NCBI GenBank assembly: GCA_900551625.1
Contig: URWZ01000125.1
Location: 1 to 5,525, forward strand
DNA length: 5,525 nt
Direction: 5' to 3'
DNA from: an uncultured Collinsella sp.
GTDB taxonomy: Bacteria > Actinomycetota > Coriobacteriia > Coriobacteriales > Coriobacteriaceae
Below, piece after piece: positions 5,477 to 5,525 of this stretch (position 1 is its first letter; each line of letters starts with the position of its first letter). A program made the position numbers and the translations under genes. The notes under the pieces are model-generated. The model saw only the letters and a program-made list of their open reading frames with translations. It was not told the origin of the DNA and searched no databases.

Positions 5477-5525
5477 CTGTCTCTTATACACATCTCCGAG
5501 CCCACGAGACGCTACGCTATCTCGT
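5477..5525 (+). other. Illumina Nextera adapter contamination (not genomic)
   Basis: CTGTCTCTTATACACATCT (5477-5495) is the transposon mosaic end. It is followed by the read-2 side adapter CCGAGCCCACGAGAC (5496-5510), then an 8-base index GCTACGCT (5511-5518) and ATCTCGT, the start of the P7 flow-cell sequence. The match to the known library construct is exact by recall, in the right order, up to the end of the window. This is read-through from a short insert that was assembled into the contig end. It is not an insertion sequence or Tn5 copy. Confidence 0.98.

Noticed and set aside
5477..5495. Tn5/IS50-type mosaic end as a real transposon
   Set aside because: It is followed directly by Nextera adapter, index and P7 sequence, so it is library DNA.

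Overview
The window is a GC-rich bacterial chromosomal fragment. Gene content, base composition and protein style suggest an anaerobic actinobacterium of the Coriobacteriia, Collinsella-like. That assignment is inference from the look of the proteins, not a database match. The last 49 bases are not genomic: they are an Illumina Nextera read-through adapter with index, so the right edge is an assembly end.

Left part (1-479). The 5' end of an unidentified minus-strand gene is cut by the window start. Its promoter lies inside a perfect 19-bp inverted repeat (126-169), probably a repressor operator. Next to it is a decayed C-terminal fragment of a sensor histidine kinase on the plus strand, apparently split over two frames. 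Middle-left (480-1512): a minus-strand gene for a 191-aa protein with no obvious family label. I read it as a degenerate uracil-DNA-glycosylase-like protein that has lost both catalytic motifs. It is divergent from a normal thioredoxin gene (WCGPC).

Right part (1513-5476). After a strong intrinsic terminator comes a plus-strand cluster for nickel sensing and [NiFe]-hydrogenase maturation. It holds an unrecognised 82-aa His-rich helical protein, a NikR-type regulator with an unusual His/Cys-rich N-terminal extension, HypF (802 aa), HypC, and the first 55 codons of HypD. The first two genes are 1 nt apart, hypF follows nikR by 29 nt, and hypD overlaps hypC by one base. A 134-nt gap with a short palindrome separates hypF from hypC.

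How the genes fit together: HypF makes the thiocarboxamide that becomes cyanide on HypE. HypC and HypD carry and assemble the Fe(CN)2CO unit. NikR senses nickel, the other metal of the active site. hypE, hypA, hypB and the hydrogenase genes are not in the window; they may lie beyond the right edge or elsewhere. The novelty candidates are the His-rich protein paired with the extended NikR, the UDG-like pseudoenzyme, and the symmetric operator at the left edge.
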